From contig JADNYJ010000025.1 of assembly GCA_015501075.1 (NCBI GenBank), forward strand, positions 248,001-312,000: a stretch of DNA of 64,000 nucleotides, in the 5' to 3' direction. This document shows, one piece after another, positions 35,826-47,338 of this stretch (position 1 is the first letter of the stretch; the number at the start of each line of letters is the position of its first letter). The translations under genes were made by a program, and so were the position numbers. A model generated the notes under the pieces. That model worked only from the letters and a program-made list of their open reading frames with translations. It made no database searches and had not been told where the DNA came from. Origin of the DNA: Gymnopilus junonius (Eukaryota; Basidiomycota; Agaricomycetes; Agaricales; Galerinaceae).

Positions 35826-36915
35826 TGCGTCGTGCTGCGTTCAGCTTCCATCCACGGACCATCATCCATTTGAATTTTCGGAATTTTGATAACGCTGGGC
35901 CCTCTTGATTGCAAAATTTCTTGCTCAAATGTTGGAATTCTTACCCTGCTTGATAAGTATCATACTTTTTACTTGGCCAGTTGGTCATGATTAATGGCTC
36001 GGTCTTGAGGCACCCGTATGTACCAGGGAAAAAAGATCAGACCAATTCTCTGTTTCCGTTTACTGTACAGACGACTTAGTTGTTGTCTTACATGACTAAC
36101 CTCCATTATTTCTCTCTTATCGGGGTCCACATTGCTAGAATGCCACCTCTCATCGTTGAAAAATTGAAAGAGTGGCAAATACATGGTAACAGGTCAGTGA
36201 TTTTATGATCCCACCCAGACGTAGGCCTGTGTTTTACAGATCATCTTATCACACCCTTTCGTCAATCCGATTGGAGGCCCATGTTGCTGGGTTTATCATG
36301 CAGGCCAAACCAGATACCAAGGAAACGGCTAAGAATCCTAGAAGAGTTGAGATAACATATGGAATCCCATGTCACGATCCAATCTCGGAATGGGGCTGCA
36401 TTGATCCAGGCCCTTGTATATACCTGGAAGTTGTAGCGCAGCATTTCCATCGAGATACAGATCTACCTTTTCAATTCAACGGCATGTTAATCGGCATTCA
36501 AGTGTCGATGAAAACACCGGTGGAATATACATCAGTGCTCTATTTGTATGCCCTTTGGCGTTCGAACCTTTTGCTAGCGTTAATAACGGAGAATGTGGAC
36601 CATTCGTGCAGCAATAATTTTTTTTCTCCTAAAAATTTAGACTAATTGAGCGCCGATCAATGCTTCTAAGAAAAAAAATTTCCAAAGCATTTCCAGCACT
36701 TGAGTTGCCTCTTGGAGATCATGCACACAATAGCGGTTTATGGAAGTCCAGAGAGGAAGCTTTGAGAGACCGAGCTTGCTACCCGAAGTTCAAGCTGTTA
36801 GCGGAGTTTGCCATGCTATTTAGGGACAGACAAAGCAGTCGTCACTGTAGTCATCACACCTTGTCCCGTTCCATTTCACACACCTCAGCACCTCACTGAA
36901 CATTTCATCCCAAAA
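35826..36915. other. Intergenic, about 1.1 kb, no supported gene
   Basis: A 146-codon plus-strand frame (36205-36645, 'MIPPRRRPVFYRSSYHTLSS') is present but overlaps minus-strand frames and shows no motif. The stretch next to 36916 should contain the UBC7 promoter. Confidence 0.4.
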
Positions 36916-37919
36916 ATGTCATCTTCCAGAGGTTCTGGCAGTGCAACTGCCCTTCGGCGCCTCATGACTGAGTATAAGCAACTGACATCGGGAGGTGAGC
37001 TTCGCTGACTTTCTTGAGTTCATTTATTCGGGGGTTGATGATCTTTTACAACCGATTCTAGGCTCGCCTGATGGGATGTTCACTGCTGGTGCGTGGGTCG
37101 ACCTTCAAAGGCCCCGTTAAGGTCGCTGTTCTTCTCTTCCAACGCTAAACATCTGCTATTTTTCTCCTCAAGGTCCAATCTCCGAATCTGACTTCTTTAC
37201 CTGGGAGGCGCTGATATGCGGACCCAAGGACACGCCCTTTGTACGTTGTAGGCAGAGTAATGGCAGTCTTTTCCTCGACGTGACCGACTGATGTATGGCC
37301 TATCATGCAGGAAGGGGGAGTGTTTGCGGCCAAGTTGACTTTTGTACGTCTGTTACTGCGCTATCGTCCCCGATGAACCCCTCAACTCAATGCAGACGTC
37401 TCTTCTTGAATCAAGCCGTCCGACTACCCTCTGTCGCCCTTCAAGATGAAGTTCGAACCTCCTATATTCCATCCCAATAGTGAGAATAGCCTAACTTTTC
37501 ATATCCAACGTCACGGTTTGACACTTCGGTTCCTTTGTCTCTTTACAGTCTATCCGGATGGAAACGTTTGCATATCAATCCTCCACACACCCGGAGATGA
37601 TCCCACGATGTATGAGCAGGCTTCGGAACGGTGGAGTCCCGTGCAGAGCGTCGAGAAGGTTATTCTCAGTGTTATTTCCATGCTCGCAGGTAAGTATCGC
37701 ATTTTATGGTTTATTTATACGATTCTTACAAGATGACCGATGCTTTCGCGCCCTGTCACACTCTTTTTTTTACTGTCGCCCCCGTTTTACCAAACACCAA
37801 AATTAGAACCAAATCTTGAAAGCGGTGCGAACATTGACTGCTGTAAATTATATCGGGACAACAAGGCGGAATATGAAAGGCTTGTACGCGAATCTATTAA
37901 AGAGCAATTAGGGCTGTAG
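36916..37919 (+). CDS. UBC7: Ubiquitin-conjugating enzyme E2, UBC7/UBE2G2 type
   Basis: Seven exons (36916-36994, 37062-37088, 37173-37240, 37311-37343, 37416-37479, 37549-37689, 37807-37919) give 174 residues, all in phase. The protein begins '[15 protein letters not shown]' and continues '[20 protein letters not shown]' and '[16 protein letters not shown]'. The catalytic Cys is in '[17 protein letters not shown]', directly before the acidic insertion that marks UBC7/UBE2G2. The end '[20 protein letters not shown]' and 'KEQLGL' fit the family. In other fungi this enzyme works at the ER membrane with Cue1- and Hrd1/Doa10-type partners in degradation of misfolded proteins. None of those partners is in this window. 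Confidence 0.95.
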
Positions 37920-38092
37920 GACGGGAATGCTACAAGACGCTAAATTTCAAAGATGCTATCCGTGTTTGTGTGTATAACCAAGCATGAATTGGAGACAAGA
38001 GTAGGAGAACCTCTTTGCTGGGGAGGAATGACGCAATCATGGATGAATAAGGGAGGGCATCAAAGGAACCGAGTTTACTGGTATATTGCGCA

Positions 38093-39805
38093 CTATGAAT
38101 GTTGCTTGAATGCCCTGAACAATCTCGGGTCTATCGGCTTTCCCATTATATGACGCTGGACGTATTCGTTGCAGAAGATTGCATCAGGATCAACCTTGTC
38201 AATGACACGCTTGAAATCGTCGAAGTGCGGATATAGTTTCCGAAGGGAGTCTGTTCCAAGGGGATGGGCTTTGGCCCAATGAGGCCGACCTCGATGTCGG
38301 ATAACAATATCTTCGAAAGCTTCGAATAACCTCCGATACGGTACGTTGAAGCCGTAAGGCCTTTTTGAGAAGGACATCAGTGAATGACTAAGAGATAGAG
38401 CAAGTCTAGATCAACGTACTTGTACTGCACAATGCCAATCCAAGTCGTCAGTTGTCCATAACTGGGGCTTAGCCAGATATCGTCGCTAGCAGAAAAGCGA
38501 ATCTCCACAGGGAAGTGTGGACGAATGCCATTGGGATCTTGGTATTCTTTGCGAAGAAAATCGCGGAATTCACGCAGGCAAGCCTGTGTGTTTTCAAAGG
38601 GTATAGCCCATTCCGTGGTATGCTGTGGATACTACACGTGGGCGGGGGACGCTGATAAGTATCCACCTTTATGGCGTTAAGATATCCCACAAATGCTCAC
38701 CCGGCAATCTACATTGAATATCTTGTAGCTGTCGTCCACGCCTATCGAATCACCACTAGCCAACCAGCATGCAAATTTCCCGGTCCATGTATTGACAAAT
38801 GAGAAGTAGCGGCCGATAAAGAGGAGGAATTGGATGGCATGGAAGCCGAAGAACGAGTTCCACAACCAGCTCCCTGCAGGATTCCTTGCCTGGAAGGTGC
38901 CCCGTATGTAAACAGGCTGACATCAACGACGTAAATTGGGGCTGAGGCTCACCTCTGTCGTCCGATTTGAATAGCTACACCGAATGATGTCCTTGGAAGG
39001 GAACCACCAGAACCTGGCGTGCTCAGCCGACCGCGCAAGTTTATCCATGTTCTGAACAACGTCTTCAAATGGCAGAGACTGTTGCATTTCCTTCAAACGG
39101 AAGGCGGGTTCCATTTCGACTTGAACGCTGAGGATGATGCCAGTCGCTCCGAGACCACATATTGAAGCCATGAAAAGGTCCGAGTGCTCACTGCGAGAGC
39201 ATGTTACGCGTGATCCGTCGGCTAAGAGTAAGGAGAGGGCCATAACATTCGTCGAGATGACGCCATACGATACACCCGACCCGTGAGTGGCGGTCGCGAC
39301 TATTCCAGCCAAGGACTGGTCGGATATAGAGCCGAGAGTGATCATCGCCAAATTGTTTTTTGCCAACTGGGCGTTGAGATCGTTGAGGGTGATTCCGCCT
39401 TGGGCAACGACATATCTTTTTTCCGTGTTAACCTAAACAATGGGAAAAATATGAAAATTTCCGTTAACCATGCGGTCGAAGAAGAGGACGGATGGCGTAG
39501 ACGGACCTCCAAGACCCGGTTGAGCTTTATAGTCCGCAACATAAACTCGTTCGTCATTGCAAGGTCGCTGGGACTGTGTCCAACGCCAGAGACCCTGAGC
39601 TTCTTCCCTTCGCGGCGAGCGAGCTCAAGAACAAGCTCGCATTGAAACTCATTCTCTGGCTCGAAGATGGCGGACGGCGTGCAAACAAAACTTTGGCCCA
39701 GTTTCTGAAACGCGCCTTTTCCTTGGGTACAGTGATGGGCTCCAGCAGGTTATATAAATTCTTGAGGGGTATATCGCTGGGCCGCGCTGTAAGCTGAGAG
39801 AGCAT
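38093..39805 (-). CDS. ALO1: D-arabinono-1,4-lactone oxidase
   Basis: FAD enzyme that makes D-erythroascorbate, a mitochondrial outer-membrane-type oxidase in yeast. Five exons (39805-39507, 39432-38953, 38889-38701, 38631-38420, 38360-38093). The FAD domain shows 'KKLRVSGVGHSPSDLAMTNE' with the flavin-linking His, 'YVVAQGGITLNDLNAQL' and 'AGIVATATHGSGVSYG'. The C-terminal part has 'TTEWAIPFENTQACLREFRD' and the aldonolactone-oxidase signature 'HWAKAH'. A single T is missing from the run at 39687-39690: 'FRNWAKVFVCTPSAIFEPEN' is expected but the frame breaks after 'NWAKV'. With it restored the product is 482 residues, close to the usual size. The break is probably an assembly error. Confidence 0.92.
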
Positions 39806-40490
39806 GATGGATTGGATTCGGATACCTTTCTGTCGTGCCTCCGCCTTTTATACCTCCAAAAGCAGATCGAGTGAGAGTTGTGATTACGAGTGATTACGTC
39901 TCCGATCCACTGTTCCGTCCAACGGAGTGTGCCGGCAAGGGGCGGGAATCTCCGGATACCTCCGGTCCAGGCCAAGGAGCAGGTCCTCGGCCCCGTGCGC
40001 GATAAGCCACAAGGCATTCGTAACTGCAGGCGGAAGTCAAATCTTCGGGGACTCACCAGCAAGTGAATGTTTTAGGGCAGCGTGGCATTCTGGGAGTAAG
40101 ATGAAATCTTGGATGAATCTGTGCTTCTTTACAAAGGATCAGCGAATCGGACAAGACTGTGTTTTCGGTAGTTGAGTGAAAAAAAAAGTTCACCTTGCGA
40201 AATAAATTTGAACATCGTCCAAACGCATAAATTGACCTTGATGGCTGACCAATATATAGCATGCGGATGATAAATCCTGGAGTCACTGCCTGCAACCATC
40301 TTTGGCTCATCGGAGCCGTCAGGTCCAAATATGTCAGTGGTGCTCAATACTTAACGGCAACTGGAGTGACGCGGGAAATACAAAATATGGTGCCGTAACC
40401 TTTGATTAAATCCAAGGCGTAAGTTACATCTGAGTAAGATCCTGAGAGATAAATGGGGTTGTGGACTGGCATAGTTGAGCTCTGGATGCT
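39806..40490. other. Intergenic, no gene seen
   Basis: Between the start of ALO1 and the end of the Hsp70-like gene, both on the minus strand. No supported coding sequence. Confidence 0.5.
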
Positions 40491-43400
40491 TCAAATCAAA
40501 AAATCGAACGTAACCCTTGAAAGAACAATGAGTTAGTCAACACCATAGAAGTAAGAATAAGAAAAAGCCGAGGCAAACCTTCCCCATTCCTGGTTATTGA
40601 AGAGCAGAATGCCACGGACTTCGGCACTGTCTAGTTCTAGCGCAAGCTCGAACTCTATGCATTAATATTATCATCCTATAACGTCCTCGGAGTCAGAAAG
40701 ACTTGAATACACACCTGTGTAAAATCCACTCATTTGGGGTATGGCGGCGTTTTGTCGGAAGGTCGGTAAAGACGACAGATCCACTGTCCATTTACATAGC
40801 TCGTTCGTTTCTCCCTCATCACTGTAACGCATAATCTGATCGGAGTCACTTGTATATAATGTAGCGACAAAGGATGAATCTGAATACGAGGGGAATTAAA
40901 AAAAAGTTTGTTATTAGTAAGTTGCCCATAGCAGATGCCAAAGACAGAACTCCGTACCTTGCGCTGATTTTGAGAATTTGCTATTGAAAGCCAGAATGAC
41001 GTCAGCCATATGGGGATTTGAAGGGAAAAGATAAAGAAAGACCAGATATATATAACGTACCAGAACTTTGTCGTAAGACGTTGCCTGTTCGCAGCAGCGC
41101 GGAGGAACCAAAATTAATACGAGAAGTCACTAAAGAAACATCCACACACACCCTTTGCGGAGTATAGCCCCCTTCGAGACAAGGTACTGCAACCTGGCCA
41201 GGCCGCCGGCTTGTATTAGACCGGAAAAGAAGACGAAGGTATGAGCTGAAAATGCACCTATTTTCACAAATAGAAACGCCTGCGTCGTTAGCGGTGATAT
41301 ATGCCGGACGCTTCAACCGATCTTCCTGCTCAGCAGGGAGCTTGACCTGAGAGAAATGAATGGCATGAGATGACAGAATCGTCTAACAGACAAATGTTTA
41401 CACGCCTTCATTAAATATGATCGTGGCGCAATGACACTGGAGACAAGAGGACGTCTGGCTAGACCATATGCAGCAGCGCCTCGCAAGGTCGCCGTGTCAG
41501 CATCTGGAGGACGAGCAATGACAGGAATGCGAGAAGAAAATTGCTCCTAAACAGGCCAAGAAATCAGGTACAAGAGAGAAGTAAATTGGATGTTGATATT
41601 AACCTGAACACGCTCTTTCAGATATTCACTGCCAGCAAAACCCCCAACGAGAAGAAGTGCCTGGACAGGTTGATCGACTCTTGTCAGTTGTTCTTCAATG
41701 AGCTGTATTACCTAATTGCCACGAGGAAGACGTTTTCACAGTCGAAAAAGAAGAAATCGGACGAAATAAGACAAAACCAACCTCATTTATCACAGGATCA
41801 AAAACTTCTCGCCGTAACAGATTTCCAGGGATGGACAATTGCCCATTGATCAACCCAACGGATGGGTCGTGAGGATCCTCAACGTTGAAGCATGTGAAGT
41901 GGAAGAAATTATCTGCGTAAAGGAAGCGAAGGTGGTGAGGGAAAATTACTCGGCGGAGGTCATGAAGAATATTGGCTGCGAACCGTCATCTGCAATGCCA
42001 CCGTAACTGAGCTTGTCGGTCTCGCTGAACGAGTGCACTGTGAAAAAAAGAAGGACGCGTCGGTCACCCCTAACTGTCTGACTAACAAAGACTGCGCAGA
42101 TGAACTCACTGAAGTATGCCAAAGAAGGTGGATCAAGATGAGCTGGGTGGTCAGCTAGAAGTGTCTGGACAATCAACGAAGTACGTCATGAGTAGGTTTC
42201 CTGAGATATATCTCATTGGTGGGTACTCACTCGAACAAGTTCGCGGAAACGGAGATCAAGGAAGAGACTCCCACAGTTGGCACCAGAACGTGCAGCCATC
42301 TCGGCTATCTCGAGGTTTGCCATCTGTCCAATGATCTAATAACGTCCGAAGAGAGAACGAAGTCGAAAGACAAAAGCAGATTATTTAAAAATAAAAAATC
42401 ATCCATGTCAATATTTATCATTATCAAGGAAAAAGGAAGACAGAAACTACGGACCTTGTAGACAGCAAGATCGACGGTACCACCACCAGCGTCGCAGACG
42501 ATGAAGTTTTGCGATGGCTTAAGGTGGTGAAGATTTGTAAGCTGAGCACAATGCACAGCGGCGGCTTCAGGTTCAGTGATGATTCTCAGACGGTCTCTCC
42601 AGGCAATATCCCCAGCTCTTGAACTCGCAACGAGGCCGGCAGTAATGGCAGCTTCTCTCATAATTTCGCAGCCTCTGGCATCCCAGGCTGCAGGTACAGT
42701 CAGCCAGACATCGGCAGTATCTTGGTAATAATGATCAGTCAAAGCTGTGCGAATCAAACGAACAAAGATGCTCTCACTTAGATCAGCGATGGCGCCGATT
42801 TCTTTGGTGATCTGATCCTTGGCATATTCCCAAAGACAGCTAAGGAAGTCAATGATGAGGTCAATTGGCTGTTTGCCTTGCTGTTGAGATCGTTGTGAGA
42901 TAACGAAGCACGAGAAAATAAATTTCCACAAAACTTACAGGAATAGCGGGTAGACGAGGGTCAATGGCAGACTGATCTCGCAGGGCATGGGGCTCAAGGA
43001 AGAGTTTGAACCATTCACACCGTGTTGTGCCTGGCATTGGGCTAGCGTTCTTTGCTTCCAACCCCCATGCCAAAACCTGGCCAAACTCGTCATAAAGCAA
43101 ACATGTGGGTATCTGTCATAGCGTTAACATTGGGCGGTGATGCATCTTGAAACCTTTGCGTACCTTCCTGAACGTCTCAAACGAACCTGGCCATTGCAGA
43201 ATTTGTTGAACCTTGCCCCCAGCAATACGCGATGATCCATACGCCTGATGATCAAAGTTAGAGTAGAGCTATCATAGCCATTATGTTATGACTTACGACA
43301 CCCGAGAAAGTCGTACCTAAAGAATGATTAAGGAAGACAATCAGCATCAAGTAAACTTGGCCTCACCGAAGTCAATTGATATAGACAGCCTTCCTTCATC

Positions 43401-43853
43401 TTGAGGGGGTACACTTGCAGGTGGAGGTGGGGGTGATGTTGACAATGATAAACTGGGCGAATGAGAGTGTCCTGGATGTGCTAAAGGTTGATTGGAAGGA
43501 GCAAAGCCAGACGCAACGTTGAAATTTGACCCATTATATGTTCCGTTATATGTAGCTGTCGACGCTTGCATCGCAGAACCAGTGTTGTTCGCTGTCACTT
43601 GTCCATACTCGTTCACCGGTGGAGGCGTTGCTGTGTGGGCCCATGCTGGCTGCTGAAGGGTCTGCTGGAACCCATTCGCGCTAAAAGGATTCATTTGAGC
43701 AGCAGGCGGTGGTGAAATGCTGGGTTGTTGAAAAAACTGTGGCTTTTCCATGCCGGGGAAGTACCCAGGTTGGCTAGCGACCATCCCCGTGCTCTGAGGC
43801 TGAGCCCGGTTCGTCGCACCATTATTCGTATTGGGCTCGCCACAGCAGCTCAT
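40491..43853 (-). CDS. Hsp70-like protein (HSPA12-type) with disordered N-terminus
   Basis: Eighteen exons (43853-43367, 43316-43297, 43244-43164, 43112-42939, 42880-42455, 42335-42231, 42164-42110, 42037-41984, 41912-41782, 41711-41604, 41546-41406, 41346-41258, 41193-41152, 41084-41061, 40980-40958, 40879-40715, 40654-40579, 40515-40491) give 741 residues without a frame break. The first ~155 residues are rich in Pro, Gln, Ser and Asn. The nucleotide-binding domain then starts at 'ISIDFGTTFSGVAYGSS', with 'FIVCDAGGGTVDLAVYK' and 'ALLLVGGFAGSEYLKERV' as the other phosphate and adenosine motifs. 'AARSGANCGSLFLDLRFREL' and 'VIARPPDADTATLRGAA' are typical of the HSPA12-like group that is expanded in fungi. 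No classical substrate-binding domain or EEVD end is seen. The intron 41347-41405 begins GC. Confidence 0.9.
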
Positions 43854-46073
43854 GGTCGTTGAGGAATGAGTAATATAGAGGGACGCCGATGGCCACGGCG
43901 GACAACGTCCATCTGGCAGCAGACAGTGGGAGGAGCTTTCAACATCACGATGGCTGTGCCTGTGTGGCTGTGTGCGCCTGTAAATGGCGACAGTCCCGAT
44001 AAGGCGCCCCTATAGGCTTTGTGCTCAAACAATTCGCGAACATAGGCAAGGTCAATGGATAAAGTCGCGTTTTTCACTGAGATATTTCGTAGTTTGAGGT
44101 GGAAGAGAAAGTGAAACCACGGAAACAAATCCAGTCGTTTAGGCTTTTCCCCGATCATGATCGTCTTTCAAGGGGGGTTTCCCAGGCACCCCAATGCGCG
44201 AGGAGACCCAGCAAGGATGCATGTCCAACTCAGAGACCATGAAATTTGGGCAGTAGCGACTACAAAATGTATATGACCAAATGGCGCAAGAAGAATAATA
44301 ACTGAACTTAATCACACATCTTATGGATCTAAAGTTTGATTGGGAGTCGTGACCCAGGTTCTAAGGTTATGTTGGCGAATCCTAGTCATGAAGGAATCCC
44401 AGCGTCCCATCCGTCCTTCTAGAGCGAGCGACACTATGTCCGAGGTGGTGCGACCTAGCAGAATCCTCCTAGACACTCGCATCTTCTTCTCAGCGAGCGG
44501 GGAACTGCGGTCTCTTTAATCTACACGTAAGGGCGTCCTCGGCTGGAAAAACATGATTTATTAACTACCCAGATATCTACAAACTTTACCCGCACGTCTA
44601 ATAGCAGGTCATTTAACAATAAATAGTACTGAAGATAAGGAAAATCGAATACCAAGACAGGTCGGCCAGAAGACGCTCATCCATCTTCCGTACCGCTGTG
44701 GTACCTGCTACTGAAGGGTCGAGCGAACGTTGCATGCCAGGCGCAACAGGGACCTATGAATATAGGGTGTCACACAATGGTGTACCCCCAACTTTTTAAA
44801 TCACAATCTAGATGTTTTAAATGAGCCCGACCCGGGGAAGTCAGGGCCTTTGTTTACGATATGAGAAACACTCCCACTTTGTGAAATCACAGCCCAGAAA
44901 TCAGGTCGAAGGATGGTCTCAGGCAAGGAGGATAATAGGTCGTAAATGGTCCCAAATAACCAGAGGCACTGAAGCTTCGCCGCCGAAAGTGGGGTCATTT
45001 GAGAGCCTTTCTAAGGGCCTACAATAGTTTGGCTAGTGCGAACCACGGCATTTGTTGTGACATGGGATAAACATTGTCGACATCAAATCACGCCTGAAAG
45101 ATAAGCAATTGTAAAGGATGCATTAAAAGTAGCTTGATTGGAGGAGTTTGAGGGTTCTATACACGCAGATGAAAAAGATTCTAAGGGGTCGGATAAGTGG
45201 AGTCTGGGAACCAAAAGACATATGAGATTTTTTCACCCTCGAAAACCTCTCCTGGCATTGGGAACGAAGAACGACCGGATCTTGGAATTTAAAGACCCGA
45301 AATATCTTCCTCGGCTTTGAAGTAAGGCACCCATTGCCGCGAATATTTCAGGTATCATTCGAGGAGCAGAAGTCGGGCCCCCGCGCCGGGCAGAGGTTAC
45401 GCTCACGTCGCCTTGATATGTCAAGCAACCTCTGCCGATAATAACTAGCGTAAAATCCCTTGGAGCAGTCACCTCTCACACCCGAACTCAGTTATAACTG
45501 TAAGGTTTCATTCTGTGATCAATAGGATAGCGGATTGAACACGTGGTAAAATTGAAGACAATTGAAGACAAGACGTTGAGATTCGGTTTGTAAATACAAT
45601 GTCGCTGAGAGAATTAGTAGGAAAAGCGACGAGGGCATGAGCTATTACGTTGTGAAAGTAATTTATCATAGAAGAATAGCCGACGTTATGAGCACCCGCC
45701 AATGACGTTGAAATGATAAAGCCAGAAGGTGGTACAAAAATAAGCTGACAGAACGGGGGCGGCAACGACCTCACTCCAGCTAAAGGGGGGAAACAGTACC
45801 AGGGAAGCAAAACTATCCCCAAGGCATGATGAAAGACCAACACAGGCTATCTCCAAGTTGGGAGTAGAAATTCCCCTGGGTACATAGCCGAATCGGAATA
45901 GGTCGGCGGATGATGGCATCAATCGGAAGCTGAATAATTAGGTCTCCTTTCGAAACACGTGCTTCACGCGAACTGTCACGGTCCTTCCGGGAATCCCATC
46001 CTTTCGATCCCAACTTGCCCAAACGAGGTCCTGCAAGAGCACAGTCTAGTGCAATACAGTCCTGCAGGAGGTC
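43854..46073. other. Intergenic, about 2.2 kb, no supported gene
   Basis: Lies between two divergently transcribed genes, so both promoters are inside. Several short frames exist (for example 45138-45320 plus, 45508-45843 minus) but none shows motifs or splice structure. Confidence 0.45.
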
Positions 46074-46470
46074 ATGGCGTCTGCAACTACAAAGCAGCTT
46101 TCCACAAAACTGGCAACCATCGCAGGAACATGGACCAAAGACCCTTTCAGGCCCAACTTACAGCTGCAGAACTTCCTAAAGTCCCTGGCTAACCACCCAA
46201 AGCTCACGCCTCAAGCAGTGGAGGCTACACGTGCACTGAGGGACAATGTCATGCAGAAAAAGGTGTGCATTCTTCTCCCGCGAAGCTATACAGTTTCTAA
46301 TAATTCCTATGTTTTTCAAAAACTTAAAACCCATTTAGTACCCATTGTCACAGAAGATGCTGCGGCCTGCCTCTTCCCCATTATATTATGAACGCCTCGT
46401 CACCGGTTTTGAAAGGAGTGCAAAGGGCGTGGGCAGACCCTGGTGGAAGGTTTTTTTCGGTATTTGGTAG
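46074..46470 (+). CDS. Small CBP6/UQCC2-like mitochondrial assembly protein
   Basis: Two exons (46074-46262, 46339-46470) with a 76-nt intron give 106 residues. The N-terminus 'MASATTKQLSTKLATIAGTW' could be a mitochondrial targeting helix. 'RPNLQLQNFLKSLANHP' and the end 'YPLSQKMLRPASSPLYYERL' ... 'PWWKVFFGIW' resemble the C-terminal 'K.Y.PA..P.YY..L' pattern of Cbp6/UQCC2, which helps cytochrome b synthesis and complex III assembly. The match is short, so the family call is tentative, but the gene structure is well supported. Confidence 0.6.
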
Positions 46471-47338
46471 TTTCAAGTGCGGGTCTTATCGCCGCCTTTC
46501 AAAAGTCCTTCCGGTTCTTCAGGTCCCATTTATTCAGCTCATTCAGTCATCGCCCTAGTACTCCTAATAACCTACTATCTGCGCTCCTCTTTTCCCCTAT
46601 TTCAGCCGAAAATCTCAATGGAATCTGGAGCCATGATATAAACGGGATTAATCGCCTTACAAGGTCGGGAATCCTTGGATTCTGATCTTCTTATTCAAGA
46701 CATTATTCAAACCTATGCGCATGCAATACGGACATACGGAAATTTTATGATACTGTCCATGAAATACGACAGAAATTTTACTGAAACGATTTGCGGCTGG
46801 CAGACGTGGGTGGTCTCATGATATTGCCCTCCATGTGTCGACCCGGACAATACCTTCGTGCCTTGCTGCATCTCCACCCAAGCCACGGCTGCCTTTCCAT
46901 TCAGAGCAGACGTTCGTCGTTCTTTCGGGATGGTTTTCCTATACAAGTAGGATCAAAAAAGTCGGAAATCGATGTACCCGAGAATGAGTACGTATGTCGT
47001 CACCTACTCTCTAGCCCGAGTTGTCCTCGATGCAAATGAAACGTCAAGGGCATCATGCGGTATCAACCTCTGCTCTCCACAGCGTTGTGCATGTGGAAGC
47101 ATTTTACGACATCTTTTCTAGTAGTAAAGTGCGACTCTTAGTATAATTGAATCATGCAACCGCCTCTTTACGATGTAACAACACGAGTAACGATACGGCT
47201 CAACAATGTTAATGTCCGCTAAGGCCATCAGTAAAGTTTGTATCTAGTTTTCGACTGCACAGAGACGGAGAAGGGCTGAAGTCGAAAGTCAACCACATCC
47301 AGCATAAAAAACCCGTCATCAAGCGCGCCATGGCGTAA
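46471..47338. other. Intergenic between convergent genes
   Basis: 3' flanks of the CBP6-like gene and NOC2. Short frames only; nothing recognised. Confidence 0.45.

Noticed and set aside
41061..41160. A frameshift in the Hsp70-like gene at 'AILRKG'
   Set aside because: A GT-AG intron (41085-41151) explains the sequence fully and gives 'LRKGQRLTTKFCKFSKSAQ' in frame.
43850..44158. Additional upstream exon or gene at the start of the Hsp70-like gene
   Set aside because: It is in a different frame from the clear 'MSCCGEP' start, with no splice site linking them.
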